6,187 nt of DNA, taken from positions 1-6,187 of the forward strand of contig JAQULN010000190.1 in NCBI GenBank assembly GCA_028718575.1, written 5' to 3'. This document shows, in pieces, positions 5,613-6,187 of the stretch. Position numbers and translations under genes: made by a program. The stretch is from Candidatus Krumholzibacteriia bacterium. GTDB taxonomy: Bacteria; Krumholzibacteriota; Krumholzibacteriia; LZORAL124-64-63. The number at the start of each line of letters is the position of its first letter. Position 1 is the first letter of the stretch. The notes under the pieces are model-generated. The model did no database searches. It saw nothing but the letters and a program-made list of their open reading frames with translations, and had not been told where the DNA came from.

Positions 5613-6187
5613 TCATCCCCGCAGAAACCGCCCCCGCCCGGCCGCCGCCTGCAGTCGGCCGTCCGCGAACACCGTTTCTCCGCGCGACCACACCTGCACC
5701 GGACGCCCGCGCACGGACCGGCCTTCGTAGATGGAATGGTCGCTGCGGCCGTGGGTGTTGCGCGCGCGGATGATCCAAGTCGCGGCGGGATCCCAGAGCA
5801 CGAGGTCGGCGTCGGCGCCCGCCGCGAGGCTGCCCTTGCGGGGATAGAGACCGAAGATCTGCGCCGGCCGCGTCGAGACCAGCCTGACCCAGGCGGCCGG
5901 CGCCAACAAGCCGGTGGCGACGCCGAGGGTGTAGAGCAACGTCAGGCGCTGCTCCACACCGGCTGTGCCGCCCGGGATGCGCGTGAAGTCGTCACGGCCC
6001 AGCTCCTTCTGCCCTGCGAGGTTGAACGCGCAGTGGTCGGTCGCCACGACGTCGATCACACCGTCGGCCAACGCCGCGCGAAGCGCTCCGCGGTGCGCGA
6101 ACGAGCGCAGAGGCGGGCTCATCACATAGGGCGCGGCGGCGGCGAAGTCGCCCGCGTAGAGGCTCTCGTCCAGCAGCAGATACTGCG
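5613..6187 (-). CDS. hydA: Dihydropyrimidinase / D-hydantoinase, C-terminal part (N-terminus outside window)
   Basis: The frame stays open to the right edge, so only the last 190 residues of an enzyme that is usually about 450-480 residues long are present. It belongs to the amidohydrolase superfamily, whose dihydropyrimidinase members open the ring of dihydrouracil, dihydrothymine or hydantoins in pyrimidine breakdown, in the cytosol. Visible family signatures, in order: QYLLLDESLY near the edge, YVMSPPLRS, VVATDHCAFN containing the metal-binding/catalytic Asp (codon 6038-6036), KELGRDDFTRIPGG, GVEQRL, STRPAQIFGLYPRKGSL, ADADLVLWDP and a C-terminal YEGRSVRGRP...VWSRGE segment. An internal GTG at 6125 is not the start, because the conserved sequence continues in frame upstream of it. 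The metal-binding HxH motif and the carbamylated Lys lie in the missing part. The usual IPNG motif reads IPGG here. Family assignment is firm; whether the natural substrate is a dihydropyrimidine, a hydantoin or something else cannot be told. Confidence 0.93.
   Translation of the reverse strand, partial: QYLLLDESLYAGDFAAAAPYVMSPPLRSFAHRGALRAALADGVIDVVATDHCAFNLAGQKELGRDDFTRIPGGTAGVEQRLTLLYTLGVATGLLAPAAWVRLVSTRPAQIFGLYPRKGSLAAGADADLVLWDPAATWIIRARNTHGRSDHSIYEGRSVRGRPVQVWSRGETVFADGRLQAAAGRGRFLRG

Noticed and set aside
4633..5778. A 381-codon open frame on the minus strand
   Set aside because: It runs opposite the fibronectin region of the metallopeptidase and overlaps the end of the hydantoinase in another frame; it is Arg-rich without domain signatures and would cross the strong hairpins.
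1..6187. A complete new defence or CRISPR-linked system around the CHAT protein
   Set aside because: No Cas genes, repeat-spacer array, toxin-antitoxin pair, kinase or sigma factor is present; the gene upstream of the CHAT protein is missing, and the other three genes have no evident link to it.

Overview
This is a GC-rich bacterial fragment carrying four protein-coding genes and no RNA genes, CRISPR arrays or insertion sequences that I can see. The first 13 bases are identical to the 3' end of the standard Illumina sequencing adapter, so true genomic sequence starts near base 14 and the left edge is an untrimmed contig end. Two of the proteins have lipoprotein signal peptides, which points to a bacterium with a Sec/Lgt/Lsp export route. 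The mix of TPR-CHAT protein, secreted multidomain metallopeptidase with fibronectin-type repeats and hydantoinase-family enzyme resembles large-genome, often uncultured Gram-negative lineages (for example Eisenbacteria/Krumholzibacteriota-like or deltaproteobacteria-like bacteria). That placement is an impression, not a measurement.

Layout: (1) about 14-2151, plus strand: the C-terminal ~710 residues of a 5'-truncated protein with roughly seven TPR-like helical hairpins followed by a CHAT (caspase-like) domain with an apparently intact His/Cys dyad. (2) 2158-2841, minus strand: a 227-residue lipoprotein of unknown function. It is convergent with the CHAT gene and its stop codon is only 6 nt from the CHAT stop. 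(3) 2842-3099: a 258-nt divergent intergenic region with ribosome binding sites for both flanking genes and a weak candidate promoter for the minus-strand gene. (4) 3100-5526, plus strand: an 808-residue lipoprotein metallopeptidase of the metzincin clan, closest in motif layout to gametolysin-like peptidases (family M11), with beta-sandwich and two fibronectin type III domains behind the catalytic domain. (5) 5527-5612: a short convergent spacer with two GC-rich hairpins. (6) 5613 to the right edge, minus strand: the C-terminal 190 residues of a dihydropyrimidinase/D-hydantoinase, whose N-terminal part lies outside the window.

How the genes relate: the two lipoproteins are divergently transcribed from a shared upstream region and both have Phe at the -3 position of the lipobox, so co-regulation or a shared envelope location is plausible but not shown. 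The CHAT protein (predicted cytosolic peptidase or signalling protein) and the hydantoinase (pyrimidine or hydantoin catabolism) look like unrelated neighbours. No complete new system can be demonstrated here. The items most worth following are the TPR-CHAT protein, the orphan lipoprotein beside the metzincin, and a structured inverted repeat just past the CHAT stop codon.
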